A stretch of 32,089 nucleotides of DNA from assembly GCA_002323325.1 (NCBI GenBank), contig DCQA01000012.1, positions 1 through 32,089 of the forward strand, read 5' to 3'. The position numbers and the translations under genes are program-made. The notes under the pieces were generated by a model. The model had not been told where the DNA came from, searched no databases, and was given only the letters and a program-made list of their open reading frames with translations. Shown one piece after another: positions 25,290-32,089 of the stretch (within the stretch, counting starts at the first letter, position 1; every line of letters starts with the position of its first letter). Origin of the DNA: Coxiellaceae bacterium UBA1530 (GTDB lineage: Bacteria > Pseudomonadota > Gammaproteobacteria > Coxiellales > Coxiellaceae).

Positions 25290-26466
25290 AAGTTTCTACC
25301 TGTTCTGTTAAATAGTGTATGGCTGGTAATACTTTTCCTTCAATATATTCTAAAAAAGCACCGCCACCCGTTGAAATATATGAAATATCATTCTGTAAAT
25401 TAAACTGGTCTAGCGCTGCTAATGTATCGCCCCCACCGGCTAGTGAATAGGCAGAACTATCCGCAATAGCTTTACCTAATGCTCTTGTGCCAGCTGCAAA
25501 TTCTGGGAACTCAAACACACCTACAGGACCATTCCATAAAATAGTTTTAGCCTCTTGCATCTGCTGCTCGTAGGTGGCAGCAGTCAAAGGACCTACGTCT
25601 AACACTTGATCATCACTATCAATTATATCTATTGACTTAATAATCGCCTTAGCATCCGGTGAGAACGACTTAGCTACCGAGACATCTAATGGCAACGGAA
25701 TACTCACACCTTGGGCCTCAGCTTTTTTCATAATCTTTTGTGCCGTTTCTAAATAGTCTGGCTCATATAGGGATGCACCCACATTAACCCCAGACGCTGC
25801 TAAAAAAGTATTTGCAATACCACCACCGACGATGAGGACATCCACTTGATCTAAAAGTGTTTCTAAAACCGTTAACTTAGTGGAGACTTTTGAACCTCCA
25901 ACAATCGCCACTAGAGGTCTCTCTGGTGTTTGCATTGCCTGACCAATCGCTTCTAACTCTGATAACAATAATGGACCCGCACACGCAACCGGCGCATACT
26001 TAGCAACACCCGCTGTTGAAGCTTGAGCTCGATGCGCTGTCGCAAAAGCATCCATAACAAACACATCGCACAATGCCGCAATTTTTTGAGATAAATGATC
26101 CGCATTTTCCATCTCACCGACTTCAAAACGAACATTTTCACACAACACAACCTCACCAGGCTCAACATCGACGCCATCAACCCAGTCTCTAAGATAACGT
26201 ACAGAACAAGATAACGCCTGCGATAAATAATCTGCAACAGGTTTTAATGATAAGGCATCATCAAACTGTCCAGGTTGAGGTCTTCCAATATGAGACATCA
26301 CGATAACAGCGGCCTGTTGTTCTAAAGCGTATTGAATCGTTGGTAATGCAGCTTGGATACGTACATCAGAAGTAATTTGACCATTTTTTAATGGAACATT
26401 TAAATCTTCGCGAATTAAAACGCGCTGATGCTCTAGGGAAACATCATAAATGGAAGGAATGTCCAT
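25282..26466 (-). CDS. pgk: Phosphoglycerate kinase
   Basis: Pgk transfers phosphate from 1,3-bisphosphoglycerate to ADP. The 394-residue protein has VLIREDLNVPLKNG, SHIGRP, the CENVRF segment, VGGSKVSTKL, GGGIANTFLAASG, LWNGPVGVFE, and SLAGGGDTLAALD. This is a standard bacterial enzyme. In many gammaproteobacteria it lies in a gap-pgk-pyk-fba cluster; here gap and fba are absent and hldD precedes it. AAGG lies eight bases before the ATG. The start codon falls inside one arm of an 11-bp inverted repeat whose other arm covers the last codons of hldD, which could control its translation on a shared message. Confidence 0.96.
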   Translation of the reverse strand: MDIPSIYDVSLEHQRVLIREDLNVPLKNGQITSDVRIQAALPTIQYALEQQAAVIVMSHIGRPQPGQFDDALSLKPVADYLSQALSCSVRYLRDWVDGVDVEPGEVVLCENVRFEVGEMENADHLSQKIAALCDVFVMDAFATAHRAQASTAGVAKYAPVACAGPLLLSELEAIGQAMQTPERPLVAIVGGSKVSTKLTVLETLLDQVDVLIVGGGIANTFLAASGVNVGASLYEPDYLETAQKIMKKAEAQGVSIPLPLDVSVAKSFSPDAKAIIKSIDIIDSDDQVLDVGPLTAATYEQQMQEAKTILWNGPVGVFEFPEFAAGTRALGKAIADSSAYSLAGGGDTLAALDQFNLQNDISYISTGGGAFLEYIEGKVLPAIHYLTEQVETYE

Positions 26467-26548
26467 CGAGGCTACCTTGTCTGCTAATTGGAGGGCAAAA
26501 TCCTACTCCAGTTCAAACGCATACGCAACCAGCATTAAGCCTCGATGG
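26463..26548 (-). repeat. 11-bp inverted repeat linking the hldD end to the pgk start codon
   Basis: CCATCGAGGCT (26463-26473) and AGCCTCGATGG (26538-26548) are perfect complements 64 bases apart. On the minus-strand message, the first arm is the last codons of hldD and the second contains the pgk ATG. A weaker inner hairpin (TGGAG/CTCCA, 26489-26510) lies between, and the pgk ribosome site (26478-26475) stays in the loop. Confidence 0.6.
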
Positions 26549-27503
26549 GTCTTAGCGTCTTATCCTGGTGAAACCATTGCCAATAATCGGCTAAGGCCTC
26601 CTCGAGAGAGTGCATGTTTACTGAGCACCCTGCTGCACGTAAGCGCTGCATGTTCGCCTCAGTGAAACTTTGATACGCTCCCTTTAAATGCTCTGGAAAT
26701 GGGATATAACGACATTCACCACCTTCATTCAATACTAACAAAGCCCGGGCAATATCATTAAAACTTCGTGACTGCCCGGTCCCACAATTATAAATACCAG
26801 AGACCTGAGACTGCCAACACCATAATATAACGGATACCACATCCTTAACGTAGACAAAATCACGGCGCTGCTCACCATCGGCATACCCATCACTGCCTTC
26901 AAATAGCTGCACTCGACCTTCCCGTTGTAATTGGTTCATCATATGCCAAGGCACAGACGCCATACTGCCTTTATGCATCTCATTCGGCCCAAACACATTA
27001 AAATAACGCAACCCAACCACCGGACTTTGAAAGTTATCCCAACGCTGCTTGACGTAACAGTCAAAGAGCCATTTAGAGTAGCCATACACATTAAGTGGTT
27101 GCTGAGGGCATTGATCATCATCTAAAAATGCCGTATCAGTGCCATACACGGCAGCACTCGACGCGTAAATAAAAGGAATCTTGTGCTGAGTTGTATAATG
27201 CAATAACGCCTTGGAGTAGTCGTAATTATTTTTCATCATATACCGACCATCCCACTCCGTCGTGGTCGAGCATGCACCCTGATGGAAAATTACCTCAATA
27301 GGTTCCTCAAAATCGTCAGCTAGTATTCGCTTAAGAAAATCGTCTTTATCCATGTAATCTGAATAATGCGCTGCTGCAAGATTACGGAACTGATGGCCGT
27401 TAGTCAGATCGTCAACGGCTATGATATCCGTTCGGCCTAGGGCGTTGAGACCTTGCATCAACTGACACCCAATAAACCCGGCCGCTCCAGTTACTATAAT
27501 CAT
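26535..27503 (-). CDS. hldD: ADP-L-glycero-D-manno-heptose 6-epimerase HldD
   Basis: HldD epimerises ADP-D,D-heptose to the L,D form used in the lipopolysaccharide core. The 322-residue protein begins MIIVTGAAGFIGCQL, an NAD(P)-binding fold. It has HQGACSTTTEWDG, the ASSAAVYG serine motif, the YGYSK catalytic Tyr-Lys pair, and GLRYFNVFGPNE. It also has GEQRRDFVYVKDVV and KGAYQSFTEAN near the C-terminus, typical of HldD. ATG 27503 is preferred because it overlaps the hldE stop as ATGA and follows AGAGGA by nine bases; another in-frame ATG at 27512 abuts that site too closely. It is coupled to hldE. Its last codons form one arm of the inverted repeat described separately. Confidence 0.96.
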   Translation of the reverse strand: MIIVTGAAGFIGCQLMQGLNALGRTDIIAVDDLTNGHQFRNLAAAHYSDYMDKDDFLKRILADDFEEPIEVIFHQGACSTTTEWDGRYMMKNNYDYSKALLHYTTQHKIPFIYASSAAVYGTDTAFLDDDQCPQQPLNVYGYSKWLFDCYVKQRWDNFQSPVVGLRYFNVFGPNEMHKGSMASVPWHMMNQLQREGRVQLFEGSDGYADGEQRRDFVYVKDVVSVILWCWQSQVSGIYNCGTGQSRSFNDIARALLVLNEGGECRYIPFPEHLKGAYQSFTEANMQRLRAAGCSVNMHSLEEALADYWQWFHQDKTLRPIEA

Positions 27504-28927
27504 GACACACATTCCTCTGCTTGAATTTTTTCAATAACACGAGTGGTTGAGCATTGAGGCACTAAGGGTATCGTGACCACCTCTCCACCTTGCTGCCAGA
27601 CAGCTTGCGAACCGGCGATCTGCTCTGGTTGGTAATCACCACCTTTGACCAATACGTTCGGTGCCACTGCTTCAATCAGACGTGCGGGTGTGTCTTCAGA
27701 AAACGACACCACCCAATCAACACATTGTAGTGCTGCTAAAACTCGCATTCGTTTATCAAGGGAATTAATGGGGCGCGATGCACCCTTTAATCTTTGTACG
27801 GACGCATCATCATTTACAGCAACCACTAATCGATGTCCCAATGCTTTAGCTTCTTCAAGATACTCCACATGACCTGGGTGCAAGATATCAAAACAACCGT
27901 TCGTCATGACAATTTTCTCCCCAGCCAGTTGCTGATGGCGAACCAATGATAAACACTGTTTTTCAGTCACGCACTTAGAAGCTGATCCGGTCTTTGAGAG
28001 TGCTAATTGCAACTGATCGACTGACACCGTGGTTGTTCCCACCTGTCCGACTACCCAACCCGCAGCAATGTTTGCTAATCGGACAGCATCAGGTAGTGAT
28101 TGATTTGCTGCTAAACTAGCAGCAATGGTTGCAATCACGGTATCACCAGCACCAGTCACATCAAAAACAGCCTTAGCACGCGTCGGGATATGTAACGGTT
28201 CTCCACCTTGTGTTAATAACAGCATGCCATCCTTACCCAAGGTAATCAGTAAGGCCGATAATGCTAATTTTTCTATCAGAACGTGTCCTCGGTCAGTCAT
28301 GACGTCTCTAGAATCACAAACACCTACCACTGCTTCGAATTCTTTTTGGTTAGGTGTAATTAAAGTAGCTCCTTGATAACGCGTGAAATCTGCACCCTTA
28401 GGGTCAATCAACACCACAATCCCTCGATCACGTGCCTGCTGAATTAATACTTGAGCATCAGTCACCGCCCCCTTACCATAATCTGAAATAACCAGAATAT
28501 CCGTATCATTCAAGACATCACACAATACTGTTTCTAACTGCCGCTGTGCACCCACAGGTAAAGCCTCCTCTATATCAACCCGCAGTAATTGCTGATGTTG
28601 ACTCAACACTCGGTGTTTTGTCATAGTTGGAAAGTCAGGCAATGCGATAAGTGAAGCATTCACGCCTTGGCTTTTTAGCAGATCGGTCAAACATTGGCCA
28701 CTTCGATCATTACCAATAAAACCAAGCAACTGCGTTGAACAGCCAAGCTCTGCCACGTTCATAGCCACATTAGCTGCACCGCCAGCACGGTTTTGAGTGT
28801 CCTCAACAAGAACAATAGGTACAGGCGCTTCTGGTGATATACGATTGGTCGCACCATGAGAATAATGATCCAGCATCACATCACCCACAATGGTGACACG
28901 AGCGTGTTGAAAAGGAGGGAGTATCAT
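27500..28927 (-). CDS. hldE: Bifunctional heptose-7-phosphate kinase / heptose-1-phosphate adenylyltransferase HldE
   Basis: HldE performs the kinase and the adenylyl-transfer steps of ADP-heptose synthesis, on either side of GmhB. The 475-residue protein fuses a PfkB-type kinase (about 1-320: VTIVGDVMLDHY, RAGGAANVAMNVAELG, and the DVTGAGDTVIA signature) to a nucleotidyltransferase (about 340-475: VMTNGCFDILHPGHVEYL, VAVNDD, GASRPINSLDKRM). Full length equals the E. coli enzyme. ATG 28927 is preferred over an in-frame TTG two codons earlier; AGG lies nine bases upstream. Its stop overlaps hldD (ATGA). With gmhB in this window, only gmhA is missing from view for the ADP-L,D-heptose pathway. 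Confidence 0.96.
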   Translation of the reverse strand: MILPPFQHARVTIVGDVMLDHYSHGATNRISPEAPVPIVLVEDTQNRAGGAANVAMNVAELGCSTQLLGFIGNDRSGQCLTDLLKSQGVNASLIALPDFPTMTKHRVLSQHQQLLRVDIEEALPVGAQRQLETVLCDVLNDTDILVISDYGKGAVTDAQVLIQQARDRGIVVLIDPKGADFTRYQGATLITPNQKEFEAVVGVCDSRDVMTDRGHVLIEKLALSALLITLGKDGMLLLTQGGEPLHIPTRAKAVFDVTGAGDTVIATIAASLAANQSLPDAVRLANIAAGWVVGQVGTTTVSVDQLQLALSKTGSASKCVTEKQCLSLVRHQQLAGEKIVMTNGCFDILHPGHVEYLEEAKALGHRLVVAVNDDASVQRLKGASRPINSLDKRMRVLAALQCVDWVVSFSEDTPARLIEAVAPNVLVKGGDYQPEQIAGSQAVWQQGGEVVTIPLVPQCSTTRVIEKIQAEECVS

Positions 28928-28971
28928 AAGCAAAACCTGATTCTTAACTGATCGAACAACAGCCTTTCAAA

Positions 28972-28986
28972 CTGCCCACGGGGCAG
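28972..28986 (-). terminator. GC-rich hairpin between the CBU_0592-like gene and hldE
   Basis: On the minus strand CTGCCC-CGT-GGGCAG is a perfect 6-bp stem with a 3-base loop, about 35 bases past the stop of the upstream gene. It is followed by only three T, so it may pause or attenuate transcription rather than stop it. Confidence 0.35.
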
Positions 28987-29021
28987 CATTATGCCAGTGT
29001 CATTGGAAGATTTCAAAGCAA

Positions 29022-29300
29022 CTAGTCACTGTCCGATGCTCTATTCCGTTGTTCGCGATATCTTTTCAGCCAGATTTTAAACAAGCCAACTACACTGATT
29101 GTTATCCAAGCAATCTCAATGCAGAAGGTTGCGACATTCCAGTGAGCGATTAAAGAAAACAAAATCATCGATGCACCCATCAAATTCAATAACTGAAATC
29201 TAATGTGAAACTGGGTGAGCCTGCACGAGTTAAGCAAAAAATAGGCTAACAAAACAATGGTAACACCACCCAAACCGACGATTTCATAGAAATCAAACAT
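29022..29300 (-). CDS. CBU_0592-type small membrane protein
   Basis: This 92-residue protein has three hydrophobic segments (about residues 5-24, 35-52 and 55-75) and a charged C-terminal tail (KRYREQRNRASDSD). The pattern of an opening YEIVGLGGVTIVLLAYFLL, then RFQLLNLMGASMIL and IEIAWITISVVGLFK, resembles the domain named after Coxiella CBU_0592. That family lacks a known function. The ATG at 29300 is preferred because AGGA lies seven bases upstream; a GTG at 29306 is the alternative. It lies between the orphan gene and hldE on the same strand. The family name rests on recalled pattern similarity, not on a search. Confidence 0.75.
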   Translation of the reverse strand: MFDFYEIVGLGGVTIVLLAYFLLNSCRLTQFHIRFQLLNLMGASMILFSLIAHWNVATFCIEIAWITISVVGLFKIWLKRYREQRNRASDSD

Positions 29301-29401
29301 GCCCACGTCCTCAATATAATTTCTCTTTAGATTAACACGCTTATCATGTCTCTAATAGAATCATCCTGATTGAATGAAGAAAACAATGATAAACAAGGCA
29401 T

Positions 29402-31354
29402 TTATGTTAACGCCAAACCAACGCGAATATCCTCATAGGATTTGGGGTTATCCGTTGATTTTTGCTGGAATAAGTCCCTCGTACGATTTGCTATCAACTG
29501 GCTTGCACCGAAAGAGCAAGGTAATTTTAACACACCTTCCCCCTGGTTAATCTGCTTCATATCCGATTCAAAGTAAGCCAGTCCCCAGCGAAATAAAATC
29601 ATCAAAAAAGGATAGGCATAACCGTGAAGCTTGATGGTTCGACGAGGTGCAGTTAAATTGTCTTGTATCATCTGCTTAAAGGACTTAATAAATTCCTTGA
29701 ACTCATCTTTAAGTTGACGTGACAGCGTTCTACTTTGATCGTTTGTTGCTATGTATTCGATATCATGAATTTTACGATTCCCCAGCTGAATCTGCTCAGC
29801 TACTAGTGTTGCTAAGGCGCTGACACGCATTTTACTACGAGCTTTGTCCTTATAATCAACGTAAATAGACTGATGCGCGAGTGCATATAAACGAAACTGC
29901 ATCTTTTCTTCGAAAAACACACTGCGATCAGATCGATGCGATGTAAAAGCATAATGGATGACTGAGCGTAGATCATTAATTAAAGATTCCAATGTAAATT
30001 GACTATGATCACTGTGCAATACATGAGTCATAGCCAGCATCACGGGGTTATCCGCATTAAACTGTTTATCATTATGGCCTAAAATATCGGAAATACTGCC
30101 GATTGCTTGAGATAAAAAAGGTATTGAACGATGCTGTTGATCAAGCCCTCTAAAATCTTGCAAACGTCTATTAGTATTCTCTAAAATAGATCGACTAAAT
30201 GGTGTATTAAATAGAGCGCTATCGCTGATTCCATCAACCATGGCTAGAGATAAATCCATCATTAAATTTAACCACCATAATGAATCGGACACAGACGCCA
30301 TCCCAATTTTTGATTGTAATCCTTGCCTGCAATTTAAACACCCTTGTATGAAATCGATAAGTGCGTGCAGTGTAGAGACATAAAAAATAACACCCTCGTC
30401 TACCGCATCACCAACTCTGAATAGCATTTCACGATTTGATCGAATTAATGATTTAAATCGATCATACTCGCTCAAACTCATCATTATGGCTGTGGAGCAC
30501 CCCTTGCCGACAAACTTTGCTAAGTCTTTCTGCCAATCACTGTATGTGATCGATTTAGAAAACTTGACCTCTTTACCAGCAATAAGACCTGCTATTTTTT
30601 CTTTTAATGCTTTAGATAAACTATTTAAATGTCCACTTAATATTTGATAACTCCGTGGCCAATCAAAATCAGGTATCTTTGCGGCCACTGTGTCAAATAT
30701 CGTTTTATGTTCTTTACAAGCTTCATAAAGTCGTGCCACTTCTCCAGACTCGATAGCTGATAAAAACCACCAGCCTTTGGGCTTCTGATAGTAATCTAAT
30801 ACGAGAGCCGTAATGGCTTTTAATAACTGAGCATAAATCTGAATATTGGTTGCAGAGCAGTCTTGTGTTAGCTGAGCTGTCAAAACATACAGCACCCGCG
30901 ACACCCATGCAGCCTGACTGATCGTATCACCCATTCCAGTACTCACTCGGCCAAATACATTCATGGCTTGAGAAAAGGATGGATCACGTTCAATCTTCAA
31001 AGCATCTTGTAACCCTGCATCTGAAATGCGAATCTGCATTAGTGTTTTAGGAGGAAAACAACAACTAAACAATAGCTTTTGTACAAGAGACTGTGCTTCC
31101 GTGCTTTGATCAGGACGAAATAACTCCTTAGCCAGATTATCGCTAAGTAATTCAATCATTACTTGATGCGTTAAAACTGTCCTTTTTGAAGTATAAACTG
31201 ATTCATCCTTAGCTGGCATCTCTCCCTCTCCCTCTGGCAATAAACGGTTCAAAATATTATCGGTGGTATTAATTACATTAGCTGTGTCGCTAGCAAACTG
31301 ACCTGTTTTGACAAGCCCTTTCGTAGCACTGAACGCTGTCCCTACTGGTATCAT
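29402..31354 (-). CDS. Large protein of unknown function, 650 residues
   Basis: I do not recognise this protein. It has 650 residues from ATG 31354, which is supported by AAAGGA six bases upstream. An in-frame TTG at 31414 has no ribosome site. There is no clear signal peptide and no clear long membrane segment. The sequence looks mainly alpha-helical, with polar helices separated by Gly/Pro breaks and a low-complexity acidic patch near residues 40-50 (LPEGEGEMP). Cysteines are scattered (FSCCFPP, CLNCRQG). No Walker, protease, kinase or nuclease motif was found. A secreted effector is conceivable in a Legionella-like organism, but nothing in the sequence proves it. It sits downstream of katG, separated by a terminator and a palindrome. 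Confidence 0.85.
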   Translation of the reverse strand: MIPVGTAFSATKGLVKTGQFASDTANVINTTDNILNRLLPEGEGEMPAKDESVYTSKRTVLTHQVMIELLSDNLAKELFRPDQSTEAQSLVQKLLFSCCFPPKTLMQIRISDAGLQDALKIERDPSFSQAMNVFGRVSTGMGDTISQAAWVSRVLYVLTAQLTQDCSATNIQIYAQLLKAITALVLDYYQKPKGWWFLSAIESGEVARLYEACKEHKTIFDTVAAKIPDFDWPRSYQILSGHLNSLSKALKEKIAGLIAGKEVKFSKSITYSDWQKDLAKFVGKGCSTAIMMSLSEYDRFKSLIRSNREMLFRVGDAVDEGVIFYVSTLHALIDFIQGCLNCRQGLQSKIGMASVSDSLWWLNLMMDLSLAMVDGISDSALFNTPFSRSILENTNRRLQDFRGLDQQHRSIPFLSQAIGSISDILGHNDKQFNADNPVMLAMTHVLHSDHSQFTLESLINDLRSVIHYAFTSHRSDRSVFFEEKMQFRLYALAHQSIYVDYKDKARSKMRVSALATLVAEQIQLGNRKIHDIEYIATNDQSRTLSRQLKDEFKEFIKSFKQMIQDNLTAPRRTIKLHGYAYPFLMILFRWGLAYFESDMKQINQGEGVLKLPCSFGASQLIANRTRDLFQQKSTDNPKSYEDIRVGLALT

Positions 31355-31438
31355 CCTGATTCCTTTACTATCATAGTACTGGCTATAGAATGGCAAAAAA
31401 CAACTAGAAAACAATAGGATAAGTCTAATTTTACCTAA

Positions 31439-31460
31439 TTAATCTTTAATTAATGATTAA
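31439..31460. repeat. 22-bp near-perfect palindrome upstream of the orphan gene
   Basis: TTAATC (31439-31444) and GATTAA (31455-31460) flank TTAATTAA (31446-31453) symmetrically. Only the single T/T pair at 31445/31454 breaks the dyad. It lies about 85 bases before the orphan ATG. It is AT-only except for one C and one G, so chance is possible. Confidence 0.4.
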
Positions 31461-31510
31461 GACAATCGATGTCATTACCTCAGCACAATCATCTCATCAC
31501 AAATGGATAA

Positions 31511-31545
31511 CTGAAAAAAAGTACCCTGCTGGGTGCTTCTTTCAG
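31511..31545 (-). terminator. Intrinsic terminator after katG, probably bidirectional
   Basis: On the minus strand GCACCC and GGGTAC close an AGCA loop, with one C/A mismatch, and are followed by seven T. Extending outward through A/T pairs gives about 14 pairs with one bulge (CTGAAA to TTTCAG). Read from the plus strand, the GTACCC/GGGTGC stem is fully paired with one G-U and followed by TTCTTT. It lies 26 bases past the katG stop. Confidence 0.75.
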
Positions 31546-31571
31546 GTCATACCGCTCGTCATGAAAATACG

Positions 31572-32089
31572 CTACCTATCAGCATTCATCACTTTACTCC
31601 AAGCTTGAATAAACGCTGCTTTGAAAGATTGCTCTGCATCATCTGCCGCATACACTTCTGCTAATGCTCGACACTGGGAATTAGAGCCCAGCAAACAATC
31701 TATCCGTGAAGCCTGCCATCGTAGCTCCCCTGATTCTCGACACACAGCTTGATACACCCAGTCGCCATCGGTAGCGTGCCATTCTACATCCATGGATAAT
31801 AATTGACGAAAAAACACCGGTGTTAACGTCGGTGTCGTTTGATCGAATCGACCCAAACCCTCTTGTGTCACACCGAGTGCACGTAACCCTCCGATTAACA
31901 CCGTCATCTCAGGTGCAGATAACCCTAATAGTTGCGATTGATCTAACAATGCATCTTCTGGTAATACATTTACGGTTGCATCGTAATAATTACGAAAGCC
32001 ATCTGCCTTTGGTTCTAACACCGCAAAAGAATCTACATCAGTCTCTGCCTGCATTGCATCGCCGCGACCAGGAGTAAAAGGAACTGACA
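31572..32089 (-). CDS. katG: Catalase-peroxidase KatG, C-terminal part (5' end outside window)
   Basis: The frame is open to the right edge, so the gene continues beyond the window; the visible ATG at 32054 is internal. The last 171 residues match the KatG C-terminal domain. They include VPFTPGRGDA at the edge, then ETDVDSFAVLEPKADGFRNY, QLLGLSAPEMTVLIGGLRALG, and EWHATDGDWVYQ. GSNSQCRALAEVYAADDAEQSF and the closing AFIQAWSKVMNADR follow. This domain is the haem-free duplicate that supports the active N-terminal half, which is not in view, so activity cannot be judged. KatG detoxifies hydrogen peroxide in many aerobic proteobacteria. The gene ends slightly earlier than many homologues, which extend past VMNLDR by a few residues. 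It is followed by a strong terminator. Confidence 0.95.
   Translation of the reverse strand, partial: SVPFTPGRGDAMQAETDVDSFAVLEPKADGFRNYYDATVNVLPEDALLDQSQLLGLSAPEMTVLIGGLRALGVTQEGLGRFDQTTPTLTPVFFRQLLSMDVEWHATDGDWVYQAVCRESGELRWQASRIDCLLGSNSQCRALAEVYAADDAEQSFKAAFIQAWSKVMNADR

Noticed and set aside
31355..31414. Longer orphan protein from TTG 31414
   Set aside because: No ribosome site before TTG, whereas AAAGGA precedes ATG 31354 at good spacing.

Overview
The window is a stretch of gammaproteobacterial chromosome, almost entirely coding, with moderately low GC. Several gene neighbourhoods match the gammaproteobacterial core: tsaC-purE-topA-smg-dprA, lptD-surA-rsmA-apaH facing folA, amgK-murU beside lptD, lptM upstream of dapF, and hldE-hldD. 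A long lysine-tailed DksA, a CBU_0592-type small membrane protein and a large orphan protein suggest a Legionella/Coxiella-like (Legionellales) relative. That placement is an inference from gene content; no phylogeny was done. No tRNA, rRNA, insertion sequence, integrase, CRISPR array or phage gene was seen, and no gene-free stretch exceeds about 160 bases.

Layout. The left edge (1-377) holds the 3' end of a polytopic membrane protein, probably a polysaccharide flippase. A leftward operon follows (441-5442): dprA, smg, topA, purE, tsaC, covering DNA uptake, DNA topology, purine synthesis and tRNA t6A modification. Rightward from 5594 lie fmt-gmhB-folA. folA converges on apaH, with the two stop codons overlapping in one TTAA. 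Leftward from 14178 to 7620 run lptD, surA, rsmA, a universal stress gene, sppA and apaH. This is the classic lptD-surA-pdxA-rsmA-apaG-apaH arrangement, but pdxA and apaG are missing and usp and sppA are present. Divergent from lptD are amgK-murU (peptidoglycan recycling), which converge on a serine esterase. Rightward from 16784 come lptM (42 codons), a DUF481 outer-membrane protein, dapF, dksA, folB and a MidA-type methyltransferase. Leftward from 31354 to 21308 are the 650-residue orphan, the CBU_0592-type protein, hldE, hldD, pgk, pyk and fadE. The right edge holds the 3' end of katG, with a strong terminator.

How the genes fit together. Much of the window builds the Gram-negative envelope. 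GmhB, HldE and HldD make ADP-heptose for the lipopolysaccharide core. LptD inserts lipopolysaccharide, SurA chaperones LptD and other barrels, and LptM assists LptD maturation. AmgK-MurU and DapF supply peptidoglycan precursors. The rest is housekeeping: translation, folate, lower glycolysis, beta-oxidation and stress response.

Points most worth a second look: a SurA lacking the second parvulin domain; a DksA with a tail of about 190 lysine-rich residues; an 11-bp perfect inverted repeat joining the last codons of hldD to the pgk start codon; the orphan 650-residue protein with a 22-bp near-perfect palindrome upstream; and an amgK-murU pair in which both genes appear to start with TTG.
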